Part shown: piece by piece, positions 1 through 10,100 of the stretch
Numbering within the stretch: position 1 is the stretch's first letter
Layout: every line of letters starts with the position of its first letter
NCBI GenBank assembly: GCA_963931925.1
Contig: OZ007569.1
Coordinates: 63,549,546 to 63,613,545 of the forward strand
Length of the DNA stretch: 64,000 bases
Direction: 5' to 3'
Source of the DNA: Onchidella celtica
Lineage: Eukaryota > Mollusca > Gastropoda > Systellommatophora > Onchidiidae
The notes under the pieces: model-generated
What the model saw: the letters and a program-made list of their open reading frames with translations, nothing else
Told to the model about the DNA's origin: nothing
The model's database searches: none
Position numbers and translations under genes: made by a program

Positions 1-474
1 GGGGTGAGTTTTTAATTTAATCCAGTTAGCCTAATCATGAAATTATTGAAACGGTGCTCATTTGCATTTGAAAGATCTTCCTTCATGTTAATTCATATCA
101 AAAGCATTGCAGACTGAATCTTTTACTTTTCACAGAGGTAAAAATATGTGATTTATATACAAAATGACAATGTTCAGATATTAATGATAGGAAGAAAGCA
201 ATGCAGATTATTTAGATACATTTACATCTCACATCAGCGAAGCTAGAGAAATACACGTAATTGATAATACTTAAAATTCATGTCTAGGAACAGGATTAGG
301 CCTCTTTGGCCTCAGCAGTATCTTTGTCAGAAAATTGGACTATATCTGAATTTCATAATTTTGCTTTGTCAAATTAGAATAAGATAATTAAATTTTATCT
401 TGGTCTCAGGGTAGCAGACCATAGTGGCTTGTTCACTTCACTTTGTCTGTGGCATTATGTAATTACGTTTTACT
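1..474. other. Intron sequence, possible splice donor at the window edge
   Basis: AT-rich sequence with no open frame that I can assign. The first bases read GGG followed by GTGAGT at 4-9, a good donor, so the three leading bases may be the tail of the preceding cadherin exon. That exon would supply the first half of the cadherin repeat that continues at 3955. This is inference from position only. Confidence 0.35.
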
Positions 475-489
475 AAGGAGATGAAAGAA

Positions 490-3400
490 GAGGGACAGCA
501 AAGAATACATCTGACGTGATACTGCGTGTCGTAAGAGGCGACTAAAGGTGCAAAGGTCCTGGTCTCCCGAGAAGAGCCAGTTGGCGGTGGGCCAACTACC
601 CACCCTGTAAAAATAAACCAGTTACAGAAACACAAGCAAATACTTTAAGTCAGTCTTTTATCTTGGGAGAAGGGGGAGCATCTGCACCTGTAGATTCAAT
701 GAAGGACAATGGACAAAGCCGAAAGGACTCCACTGGCCTGACTGCTCCCTCATCAAACAAGTCACTCCGGATTGCGTCGTGGAATGTCCGCTCCATGTAT
801 GAAGCAGGAAAGAGTGCCCAGGTTACAATGGAGATGAGGCGATACAGACTGCACATACTTGGAGTTAGCGAGACCCGCTGGATACAGTCCGGACTGAAAC
901 AACTTAATTCTGGGGAAAAGATTTTGTATTCTGGAAGGGAGGACAAAAAGCATACAGAAGGAGTAGCGATCATCTTGAGCAAGCACGCCCAGAGGTCACT
1001 GAGGGGATGGGAACCCTACGGAAGGAGAATTATATTGGCATCATTTACTACAAAGAACAAGAACATCAACATGAACATTGTGCAGATATACGCCCCAACA
1101 AACGAAGCAACCGATGAGGACAAGGACGATTTCTACAACCAGCTTCAGGAAATAGTTGACACATTGCCAAGAAAAGATGTGAACATTATAATGGGAGACG
1201 CCAATGCCAAGATAGGACAGGACAATACAGGGTATGAAGACATTATGGGGCGCAATGGTTTGGGACAAATGAATGATAATGGAGAGCGGTTTGCAAGTTT
1301 CTGCGTATTTAACAGCTATGTGATTGGAGGTTCAGTATTCCCACACAAGAGGATCCATAAGGCCACTTGGATTTCACCGGATGGAGTAACTGAAAACCAG
1401 ATTGACCACTTTTGCATCACCCGACGATTCAGATGCTCACTGGAGGATGTCATAGTACAGAGAGGAGCTGATGTTGGATCTGACCATCACATGCTGCTGG
1501 CAAGACTCAAACTCCGCCTCAAGAAACAAGGTACCAGAGCAGGAACAAAGAGGAGAAAGTTTCAAGTGAGCCTTCTGGATGGAGACAAGAAGGAAGAGTT
1601 CCAGCTGACACTGAGGAATAGATTCAAACCCCTTGTTGACCTCGAAGAGACAGTAGATTTGGAGGCCCACTGGGCTAAGGTAAAAGGAGTATTTACATTG
1701 ACATGTCAGGATGTTCTTGGGGAAAATAAAGTGGAACACAAGGAATGGATCAGTCAAAAATCACTGGACTTGATAAGGATAAGAAGAGACCTAAAAGAAC
1801 AGGTAAATGCAAGTCGTACAAGAAGCTCAAGAGTTGGTAACCAGGAAGAGTACCGAGCATCAGCTAAAGAGGTCAAAAAATCAATTAAAAAAGACAAAGA
1901 GGAGTTCATAGGAATGTTAGCAGAGAAAGCAGAGAAGGCAGCAACAGGAGGACACATGAGGATCCTCTACCAGACTACAAAGACTCTTGCTGGAAAATAT
2001 GGAAAACCTGAAGTTCCTGTCAAGGATTACAACAGGAAGGCTATTTTTGGAAAGGAAGCTCAGGCAAAAAGATGGATAGAACATTTTAACAGCCTCTTGA
2101 ACAGACCTCCACCAAGCAACCCACCCGACATTCTACCCGCAAGAAATGATTTACCGATCAGTTGCGACCCTCCGACTAAAGCAGAGATTAATGATGTCAT
2201 AAAGCAGTTAAACCGAGGCAAGGCAGCTGGACCAGACCAGATCCCACCAGAGGCGCTGAAGGCAGATGCTGCTGGGGCTGCAGAGGGTCTGCACTCACTA
2301 TTCTCGAGGATTTGGATCGGAGGCAAGTTTCCAAAGGACTGGAAGGAAGGACACCTCGTGAAGCTTCCAAAAAAAGGGGACCTCAGCAATTGTAGTAACT
2401 ACAGAGGAATCACACTTCTCTCCATCCCAGGAAAGGTTTTCAATCGCATTATTCTCAAGCGAATACAGAATGCAACAGACCCAAAACTTCGTGAGGAGCA
2501 AGCTGGTTTCAGGAGTAATCGATCAACCACCGACCAGATCGCCACGCTGAGAATCATAGTAGAGCAGTCGCTAGAGTGGAACTCCCAACTGATAGTGAAC
2601 TTCCTTGACTACGAGAAGGCCTTTGATAGCATCGATAGAGAAACACTGTGGAGAATATTGAGACATTATGGAATCCCAGAGAAGATGGTGAATCTTATCA
2701 AGAGCATGTACGAGGGGACAAGTTGCAGAGTCGTACACGATGGTGAGCTTACTGACAGCTTTGATATCAAGACTGGTGTTAGGCAGGGTTGTTTGCTGTC
2801 CCCATTTCTGTTTATTCTGGTGATTGATTGGCTTATGAAAGAAACCACCAGTGGAGGAAGAAATGGCATACAATGGACCCCATGGACACAGTTGGACGAT
2901 CTAGATTTTGCAGATGACTTGGCACTATTGTCGCACACACACGACCAGATGCAAGCAAAGACTACAGCTCTAAACAAAATTTCAGAATCTATTGGATTGA
3001 GGATACATCCTGCGAAGTCGAAGGTCCTAAAAATTGTTGCACCCCCAAGCGAACAAGTCAGAGTAGGAGATCAACCACTGGAAGATGTAGAGTCCTTCTG
3101 CTATCTTGGTAGTATCATTGACAATAAGGGAGGAACAGAGGCAGGAGTCAAAGCACGAATTGGAAAGGCACAGGCAGCTTTCACGTCCTTAAGCAAGATT
3201 TGGAGAACCAAGGATATATCTCTAAAAACAAAGCTGAGGATATTCAACTCGAACGTGAAGTCAGTCCTGTTGTATGGATGTGAGACTTGGAATGCGTCCC
3301 AGGCCTGCATAAAGAGAATCCAAGTTTTCACCAACAGATGTTTGAGGAAGCTACTTAAGATCAGATGGACAGACAAGGTCAGCAATGAAATTGTATGGAA

Positions 3401-3690
3401 AAGAACAAGACAGAGCCCAGTCAGAGAGGAAATTGGTAGGAGGCGATGGAGATGGATCGGCAACACTCTCAGGAGGCCAGGAAACAGCATCACGAAGAAG
3501 GTATTGGATTGGAATCCCCAGGGCAAGATATCAAGAGGAAGGCCGCGCGGAACGTGGAGAAGAGCCAGAGAAAATGATGTGCAACGAAGGGGAAAGACTT
3601 GGAATAATGTAAAGAGGCTGGCCCATGATAGAGAGGGATGGAAAGTGTTTGTTGGTGGCCTATACCCTGATCCAGGGTGAGAAGGCAATG
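490..3690 (+). mobile_element. Non-LTR retrotransposon (LINE), near full length
   Basis: A single long ORF with a short 5' leader and a tail of only about 10 nt sits between near-identical direct repeats. AAGGAGATGAAA at 475-486 and again at 3691-3702 reads as a 12-bp target-site duplication, and it extends to 15/16 nt with one indel. The structure (one ORF, no ORF1, very short 3' UTR) resembles RTE-type LINEs, but the clade assignment is tentative. The element lies in an intron of the cadherin gene, in the same orientation as that gene. Confidence 0.85.
663..3680 (+). CDS. LINE endonuclease-reverse transcriptase polyprotein
   Basis: This ORF encodes the LINE enzyme that nicks target DNA and copies the element RNA at the nick. 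The open frame of 1005 codons begins at a TTG; the first ATG is at 699 (codon 13) and is the more likely start. Residues about 37-285 form an exonuclease-endonuclease-phosphatase fold with WNVRSM, GVSETRW, GDANAKIG, QIDHF and GSDHH motifs. Residues about 510-800 are reverse transcriptase, with AAGPDQIPPEAL, NYRGITLLS, FRSNRSTTDQ, DYEKAFDSID, GVRQGCLLSP and the catalytic FADD (D751, D752). The C-terminal part has LLYGCETW and RRRWRWIGN motifs typical of these LINEs. No stop or frameshift interrupts it, so the copy may be recent and competent; activity is not shown. Confidence 0.93.
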   Translation: MGEGGASAPVDSMKDNGQSRKDSTGLTAPSSNKSLRIASWNVRSMYEAGKSAQVTMEMRRYRLHILGVSETRWIQSGLKQLNSGEKILYSGREDKKHTEGVAIILSKHAQRSLRGWEPYGRRIILASFTTKNKNINMNIVQIYAPTNEATDEDKDDFYNQLQEIVDTLPRKDVNIIMGDANAKIGQDNTGYEDIMGRNGLGQMNDNGERFASFCVFNSYVIGGSVFPHKRIHKATWISPDGVTENQIDHFCITRRFRCSLEDVIVQRGADVGSDHHMLLARLKLRLKKQGTRAGTKRRKFQVSLLDGDKKEEFQLTLRNRFKPLVDLEETVDLEAHWAKVKGVFTLTCQDVLGENKVEHKEWISQKSLDLIRIRRDLKEQVNASRTRSSRVGNQEEYRASAKEVKKSIKKDKEEFIGMLAEKAEKAATGGHMRILYQTTKTLAGKYGKPEVPVKDYNRKAIFGKEAQAKRWIEHFNSLLNRPPPSNPPDILPARNDLPISCDPPTKAEINDVIKQLNRGKAAGPDQIPPEALKADAAGAAEGLHSLFSRIWIGGKFPKDWKEGHLVKLPKKGDLSNCSNYRGITLLSIPGKVFNRIILKRIQNATDPKLREEQAGFRSNRSTTDQIATLRIIVEQSLEWNSQLIVNFLDYEKAFDSIDRETLWRILRHYGIPEKMVNLIKSMYEGTSCRVVHDGELTDSFDIKTGVRQGCLLSPFLFILVIDWLMKETTSGGRNGIQWTPWTQLDDLDFADDLALLSHTHDQMQAKTTALNKISESIGLRIHPAKSKVLKIVAPPSEQVRVGDQPLEDVESFCYLGSIIDNKGGTEAGVKARIGKAQAAFTSLSKIWRTKDISLKTKLRIFNSNVKSVLLYGCETWNASQACIKRIQVFTNRCLRKLLKIRWTDKVSNEIVWKRTRQSPVREEIGRRRWRWIGNTLRRPGNSITKKVLDWNPQGKISRGRPRGTWRRARENDVQRRGKTWNNVKRLAHDREGWKVFVGGLYPDPG

Positions 3691-3954
3691 AAGGAGATGA
3701 AAAGAATATGATTTATCAGTTGATTATGAAAAGATATGACATTTGCTAGGATTGACCAAGCAGTAAACTCTGGGAACTGCCTATATTGTAAATCTTTCAG
3801 AATTTCTGCAACACCAAGGATGTAGAGTTGCACTCGCATTTTTCATGTCACTTTAAGAAGGAAACTCTTTTAAATATGCATTTTCATATTTATCAGTTGG
3901 TTTTACTTACTTACAGAAACATCGAAGCAATATTTTCTGTATGTGTAATTTCAG

Positions 3955-4137
3955 AATTTCATCTTCTATGATGTGAAAACAGCTGAAATAGAGTCAGAGG
4001 TCTTTGCTGTGGAAGGAAACATGTTAAAGATCATTTCATTAGTTGATTTTGAGACATTTCCTACACTAACTGTTAGTGTCTCTGCCTCAGGTGTTGACCT
4101 TCAGGGGAATTTTTTTGAATTGACAGAGACGTTTAAG
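3955..4137 (+). CDS. Cadherin gene exon a
   Basis: Sixty-one codons in phase 0, bounded by TTTCAG and a weak donor AAG|GTCAGT. It encodes the second half of a cadherin repeat, with LVDFETFPTLTVSVSASG, and ends just before the linker supplied by the next exon. Confidence 0.85.
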
Positions 4138-7100
4138 GTCAGTTAAAAATGAATTTGCAAATTATAGCTGGAATATTTACAGTAAAAACTTTGTTTTATG
4201 TCTTTTTTTTTTTTTAATGTAATTCTTACTGATTCAATTTGATGTAGTTTATGACATTGTGGTGCACTTTCTATATATTGTTATGTGTGCCATGTAGCCA
4301 GGCAAAGGTAAATTGACTAACAATATTAAAAACAATAGTGATGGTTTTAAATGCTCATCATAAGTTGAACCATGCTGGCAATTTTTTGTTTCTTCTGGTT
4401 TGTTTTTCAAATAATAATGATGACCTCTCTGGTTTGTTTTTCAAATAATAATGATGGCCTCTTCCAGGTGCAGCTTCCATGACAACTTGTGACTCTCATC
4501 GCAGTGTTCGGAAATATTTGTTCACTTGCATTTGTTTTTGGATAGGAACTACCATGCTATTCATATGATAAATTTAAAACATTGGATGTGATTGTCACGA
4601 GTGGAGTGAGTGCAATTAAGGGGATTGCTACAGAGCGGGTGTAGAGTAAGAAGGGCTCACGGCAGACAGGTAGGGAAAGACGTGAAAGGAAGAGAGTAAA
4701 ATTAACGCACGAAGACAAGGAAGAAAAGCGTGCATGTTATGAGTGGTGGGGGGTCTGAATGAGGCGAAAGCGCTGTATTACTATCACTGCAAGTTAGAAG
4801 GTCCTACGGAACGGACGCTAGTAAGAGCCCAGCGGGCGGACATAAGGGGAGCAGTCGAGAGACCAGTGAGAGAGTTTTTCCAGTGATGACTGGTAGGTAG
4901 AACGTTGATTGATAATTATGATTGATGTATTATATTATATTCGTCTATTACCATGATGTAAGTAAGTATATGTGAGGAATGTGGAAGTCCTTGATATTGG
5001 ATATAGCAATGTGCGCCATGAGCGATAGATGAAAGTGAGTTCATGGATTTGTAGCGCGAGTGAGTAGTGTGTACTCCGATGGAGGTGTGTTACCGTAAGA
5101 TGTGTGGTGAGTGAAATGTGAACTATTGTGTGTACGCTTCATGGGTTGTAAGGAGAGGTGGAGTGAATAGAAATGGTAGGGCATTATACCAATGTAATGT
5201 TATTCTTGTAGGTGTCGAGGACGGGCCGCAGAGCCACCTCGATGAGCACGGGATAGGCCAGCATAGGGTCGGAGGCCACACATAGGCCAGAAGTGAGGCT
5301 GTCAGTGCCGGACAGTAGAGGCACATAAAGTCGTGGCAGTCAGGCCATGGACAGGGACGTAGATATGAGCGTGAATGTGATAATGTACTATTGCCATGTT
5401 GAGGGGCTAGCGAACTAATAATGTACTATTGAAATGATAATGTCTATTGAAATGATAATGTGTTATTGCCCTGCCGAGGTGCTAGGGGAATGCTAAGGTG
5501 TATGACAATAGGAAGGGGATATTGAGAGACTGCGGTGCCAGTGAATTATTAATGTGCTATTAAGACCCTGAGGGGAGAGGCTGAGGCCGAAGTGCCTTTA
5601 GGAGTAACTACCGGGTTGTGGACCCGAGGAAGAGGGTGTGTGAGAATAAGGCCGTTGTACGGCAGTTAATTTCAATAATATAAAGTATGTAATTGCGCTA
5701 TTATCTGTATAATTATGTTTAATAAATGTGTGAGTCTGATGGATTGTTCTGTTAAGTGTTAAACTTGTTGTTCGTGATTGTTGTCCTGTCATAACTTATT
5801 ACATCTCCCAGTCTGGGATTTGTGACATTGGGGGCTCGTCCGTTGTGACTCGTCCATTTTCGTAATATTTAGTTGTAGTTAGTTAGTAGGTATTTTTCAG
5901 TGGGCATTTGTTACTTTAGTTTTGTCCACGTAATACTTATCTTGTGGTAGGAATTTGTGTTGTCTTTGTTCGTGGGATGAATGGAAATTTCATGATGATA
6001 TGATTTATGTATATTTATGAATATGTATTGATGCATGTATTGCCATAAATATGTACTAATGTGTACTTAAACTTTCAGAGAGACAGTGTGTGTGCGTGCA
6101 GCCTGAGGAGACAAGCAGCCAGAGCTCCGATTAAGGGGAGGACTTAAACTCATAAGGCTGAAAGTTAAGTGAAAATTTTGTACCCTGGATTGAGGGCTGT
6201 CTTTTCTTCTGTCTTTTTCCCTGTTTTTGCTGTTTTTGTCGTTATAGATTATACGGGCGGTGGCGCGGGTTTGCTGTGGTGAGCGTAGTTTATCCTCTTC
6301 GGGAGGTGGGCTAATCTAGGAACTTCGTTCATCACAGTGAACAGTTCTATAGGGACCTGTATTTTTGTTTAGTTGTAGCGTCGATATCTTCTCTGTTCCG
6401 CAGGAAGACGTATTCTCTTGTCCCTCTTTCTACCTATCTGTAGATACGTTCTTTTTTTCAGACTCTGTTCTTGTTCGTACCTTGTAGTGTAATCGGCGTA
6501 GTTAGGTTGCATTTTTTTCCATTATATTTTCTTTTTTAGGTCTTTGTCCTAGTCTGGTTCGTTGTTCCTCGACGTCCTTGTGGTCTTTCTACTGAATTTC
6601 CTTATTCTTGTCTTTCCTACTCTTTTTTATTATTAATAGGGCAATACATTTTATAAATATAGAATTAGTTAGGAAGTACGTAAATTTCTGAATTGTATTT
6701 GAGACAATTGGGTATTGTTATATCTGGTGTGATCTCAGGTCTCTGGTCGTGTCGTTAGTGATCATACCGACAGGTTAGCCGTTTTCATAATACATACCAT
6801 AACCATAAATCTGTGAAATGGCGGAACTCCAACAATTAATGAAGTTGGGTAAGGAACTTGGCCTTGAGGGAGAAGAGCTACGCGGCTGGATTAAAGAACA
6901 GCAGGCGGATTTGCGCGATGAGCGTGCTAAGGATAGAGAGCGAGAAAAAGAGGCTCAAGAGCGACAGAGAGAAGAGGATAGAGAGGCTAAGGCTCAGCAA
7001 CAGGAAAGAGAGGCTAAGGAACGGGAGCAGGAGAGGAAGTTAAAGTTAAGGGAGATAGAAGCTCAAGAACGGGAGATAAAGTTAAAGGAGATAGAGGCGC

Positions 7101-10100
7101 AAGTAAAGATCGCCGAGTTGGAAATCAAAAAGAACGCGCCAACAGAAACAGTTGAGCGGCAGGTACACAATAAAGGTGGCGTTAGGATTAAGCTCCCTAC
7201 GTTCGACGACCGGAAGGACGACATAGACGCCTTCCTTTACAGGTTCGAACTGAACGCACAATTGCAATGGGGGGAAAATAAGGAATTATGGTCCACGTAC
7301 CTGGCGTCTCTATTGCAGGGGCGAGCGTTAACCTACTTTAAAGAGCTACAGCGCGAAGACGTGCAAGATTACGATAAGCTGAAGGCTTTGCTGCTTCGCC
7401 GATTTGCGCGTACCGAGGAATATTTCCGGGAGAGGTTTAGGCGAGCACGTGCGGATACCAGGGAGGACTTTGCTGCCTTCGTCGCGAGACTAACGGAATA
7501 TTTCGCGAACTTGGTAGACTTGGCGCATGTGGGCGCGGATTTTGCTAAACTGAAAGACCTAATGATCCGTGACCAGCTGTACGCGTCGTGCCATAAAGAT
7601 CTGGTGGCCTTCCTGAAAGAAAACGAACCCGCGACGGTGCAGGAGGCGTCTAAGTTGGCGGAAGCATACCGTACGGCACATCCGTCCAAACCAGTCGCCA
7701 GGGCGTACGTCCAAGATGCTGGGTACGTCGCCGTGGTTGAGGGGTCGCCGGCAGGACTTAACGACAGGTCGCGTCAGCGTGGTGCCTATAGTGGGCAAGC
7801 CCAGGGGCAGCGTAGGGGCTATCACCAATCACCTGCATATGGATCCGGTAAGTTTGACCGAGCAGGAGGGCTAGGTCGCGGTAATGGCCGGGGGCGATTT
7901 GTCACCTTTGCCGATGACCGTCGGCATAGGGACTTTAGTTCCGGTCGCGATGGGTCACGGGGACCCAGGCCTAGTGCAGCACAGGGAGCGGAGTGTTGGA
8001 CTTGCGGACGCGTGGGTCACTTTTCACGCGAGTGTAGGGCCGCGAAGTGTTGGAACTGCGGAAGAGCAGATCACATCAGCGTGAACTGCCCTGCAGGTAG
8101 GATAGCGGCGAACGTGGACAGTGGCTCCAGTCCATGTTCCCCTAATAAATTTCATCATGCGGCTGCGTGTGTTACATCGGACAACGGAGGCGGACAGTAT
8201 TCTAAGTGTCCCAGTTGTGAGAAGTTATTATCTTCCGGTGTTTTACCTTGTGGGAGAAAGATCCCCGTTATAAATTCATGTCATACAGGAGGTGGTCTTA
8301 GGGTTTATCCGGGGTTTGTTGGGGACGAACCGGTCTCGGTTTTACGAGATACAGGATCTACCGTTGTGGGAGTGCATAGGGACTGCATTCGGGATTCACA
8401 GCTTACAGGTGAGACTGTCCCGTGCATCCAATTTTCGGGGGCCATTGAGAAATTACCCATGGCAAGAATAGCGATAGATACACCTTTCCTTAGCGGGGAA
8501 GTCGAAGCAGTCGTTGGTTGTTTTCCAGGCGCCCAGCTCATCATTGGGAATGTATCACGGGTAGTTTCCCCTTCCGATGAGAACGTGCAAGCATGGTCGC
8601 AATCAAAAGGTATTGACTTTTGCGCCGCGGTCGAAACACGTCGACGGGTAGCTGATAAAGATAAGATTAGACCTTTGGCGACGCCAGCGGTCAACCTAGA
8701 TATCACGCCAGAGCGCTTGGCGAGATTACAAAGGGAGGACCCATCATTAAACCCATGTTTTGGGGAAGCGCGAACCGAGAAAATGAGGAAATATAAGAAC
8801 GGCTCGTCTTCCTTTGTTGTTCAGGCGGGCATTCTGTTCCGTAAGTATGTAACGGTGACCTCCATTTTAAAGCAGGTCGTTGTGCCAGCGTTGCTGATCG
8901 CAACAGTATTGCATTTGGCACATGATGTCCCATTAGCGGGTCATATGGGGATAGCTAGAACCAAAGAAAGTGTTCTTAAAAATTTTTACTGGCCATCGAT
9001 CCACAAAGATGTACAAGTCTATTGTAAGACGTGCAGTGCGTGCCAAAAGACGACGCATAAGGGGCGTACACCCCAGGCTCCTCTTCAGAAGATCCCCACG
9101 GTTTCGGAACCGTTTAAAAAGGTCTCGATAGACCTTGTTGGCCCCATTCACCCAGCGACCGATAGGGGGAATCGATTTTTCTTGACGGTCATATGTAATG
9201 CTACGAGATGGCCAGAGGCGATTCCTCTGCGGACCATAACGTCTGAAGCAGTCGCGGAAGCGTTGTTTGCAATTTTCGCTAGGGTAGGAATACCAGAGCA
9301 AATTCTGTCTGATAGGGGCGCGCAATTTACGTCGGAGATGATGAAGGAATTGTTCCGCTTATTCAGCATACAACCCATCACTACCACCCCTTATCATCCG
9401 CAGGCTAATGGCATGTGCGAGAGATTGAACTCGACGTTAAAGTCGATGCTGCGTAAGGTAGCTGCTGACCGCCCTAAAGATTGGGATAGATATATCCCTG
9501 CAGTGTTATTCGCGTACAGAGAGGTACGGCAGGAGTCAACGGGATTCTCGCCGTTTGAAATGATGTACGGTCGTAGTCCTAGGGGTCCAACTGATGTTCT
9601 TCGGGACATGATGACGTCGCCAGCATCGGGAGACGATGATCAGATTTCGGTGTTTCAGTACCTTGTTGATTTAAGAGAAAGATTATCTTCAGCGCGCACT
9701 ATGGCAGAAGAAGCTTCTGGTATCGCTTCGAAAAGAGCAAAAGACTATAAAGATAGAGGTTCCAAACTGAGAATTTTTAAGCCAGGAGACAAGGTCCTAT
9801 TGTTGTTACCTACGGACCATAATAAGTTATTGATGACATGGAAAGGTCCTTATGTTATTGAGCGAGTTGTTTCAAAGGTAGATTACGCTATCCACATTGA
9901 TGGAACGAGTAAGGTTTTCCATGTTAATATGCTACAGAGATTTTATGAGAGACCACAGTATCTGTGTGCACAGACAAGACCAGAGGAGACTGTCTTCTCT
10001 ACTGCTTGTACGGGGGTCGTAGACCAGTTGGACTGTGACGTAAGCGACACCGAGGCGCAGGAAGAGTTACAAATTCAATTGCCGGAGTTAACTCCGACAC

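Noticed and set aside
5123-5326. Minus-strand ORF of 67 codons repeated in all three LTR copies
   Set aside because: It is preserved only because the LTRs are similar; there is no start context, domain or reason for coding. It is a shadow frame of the LTR.
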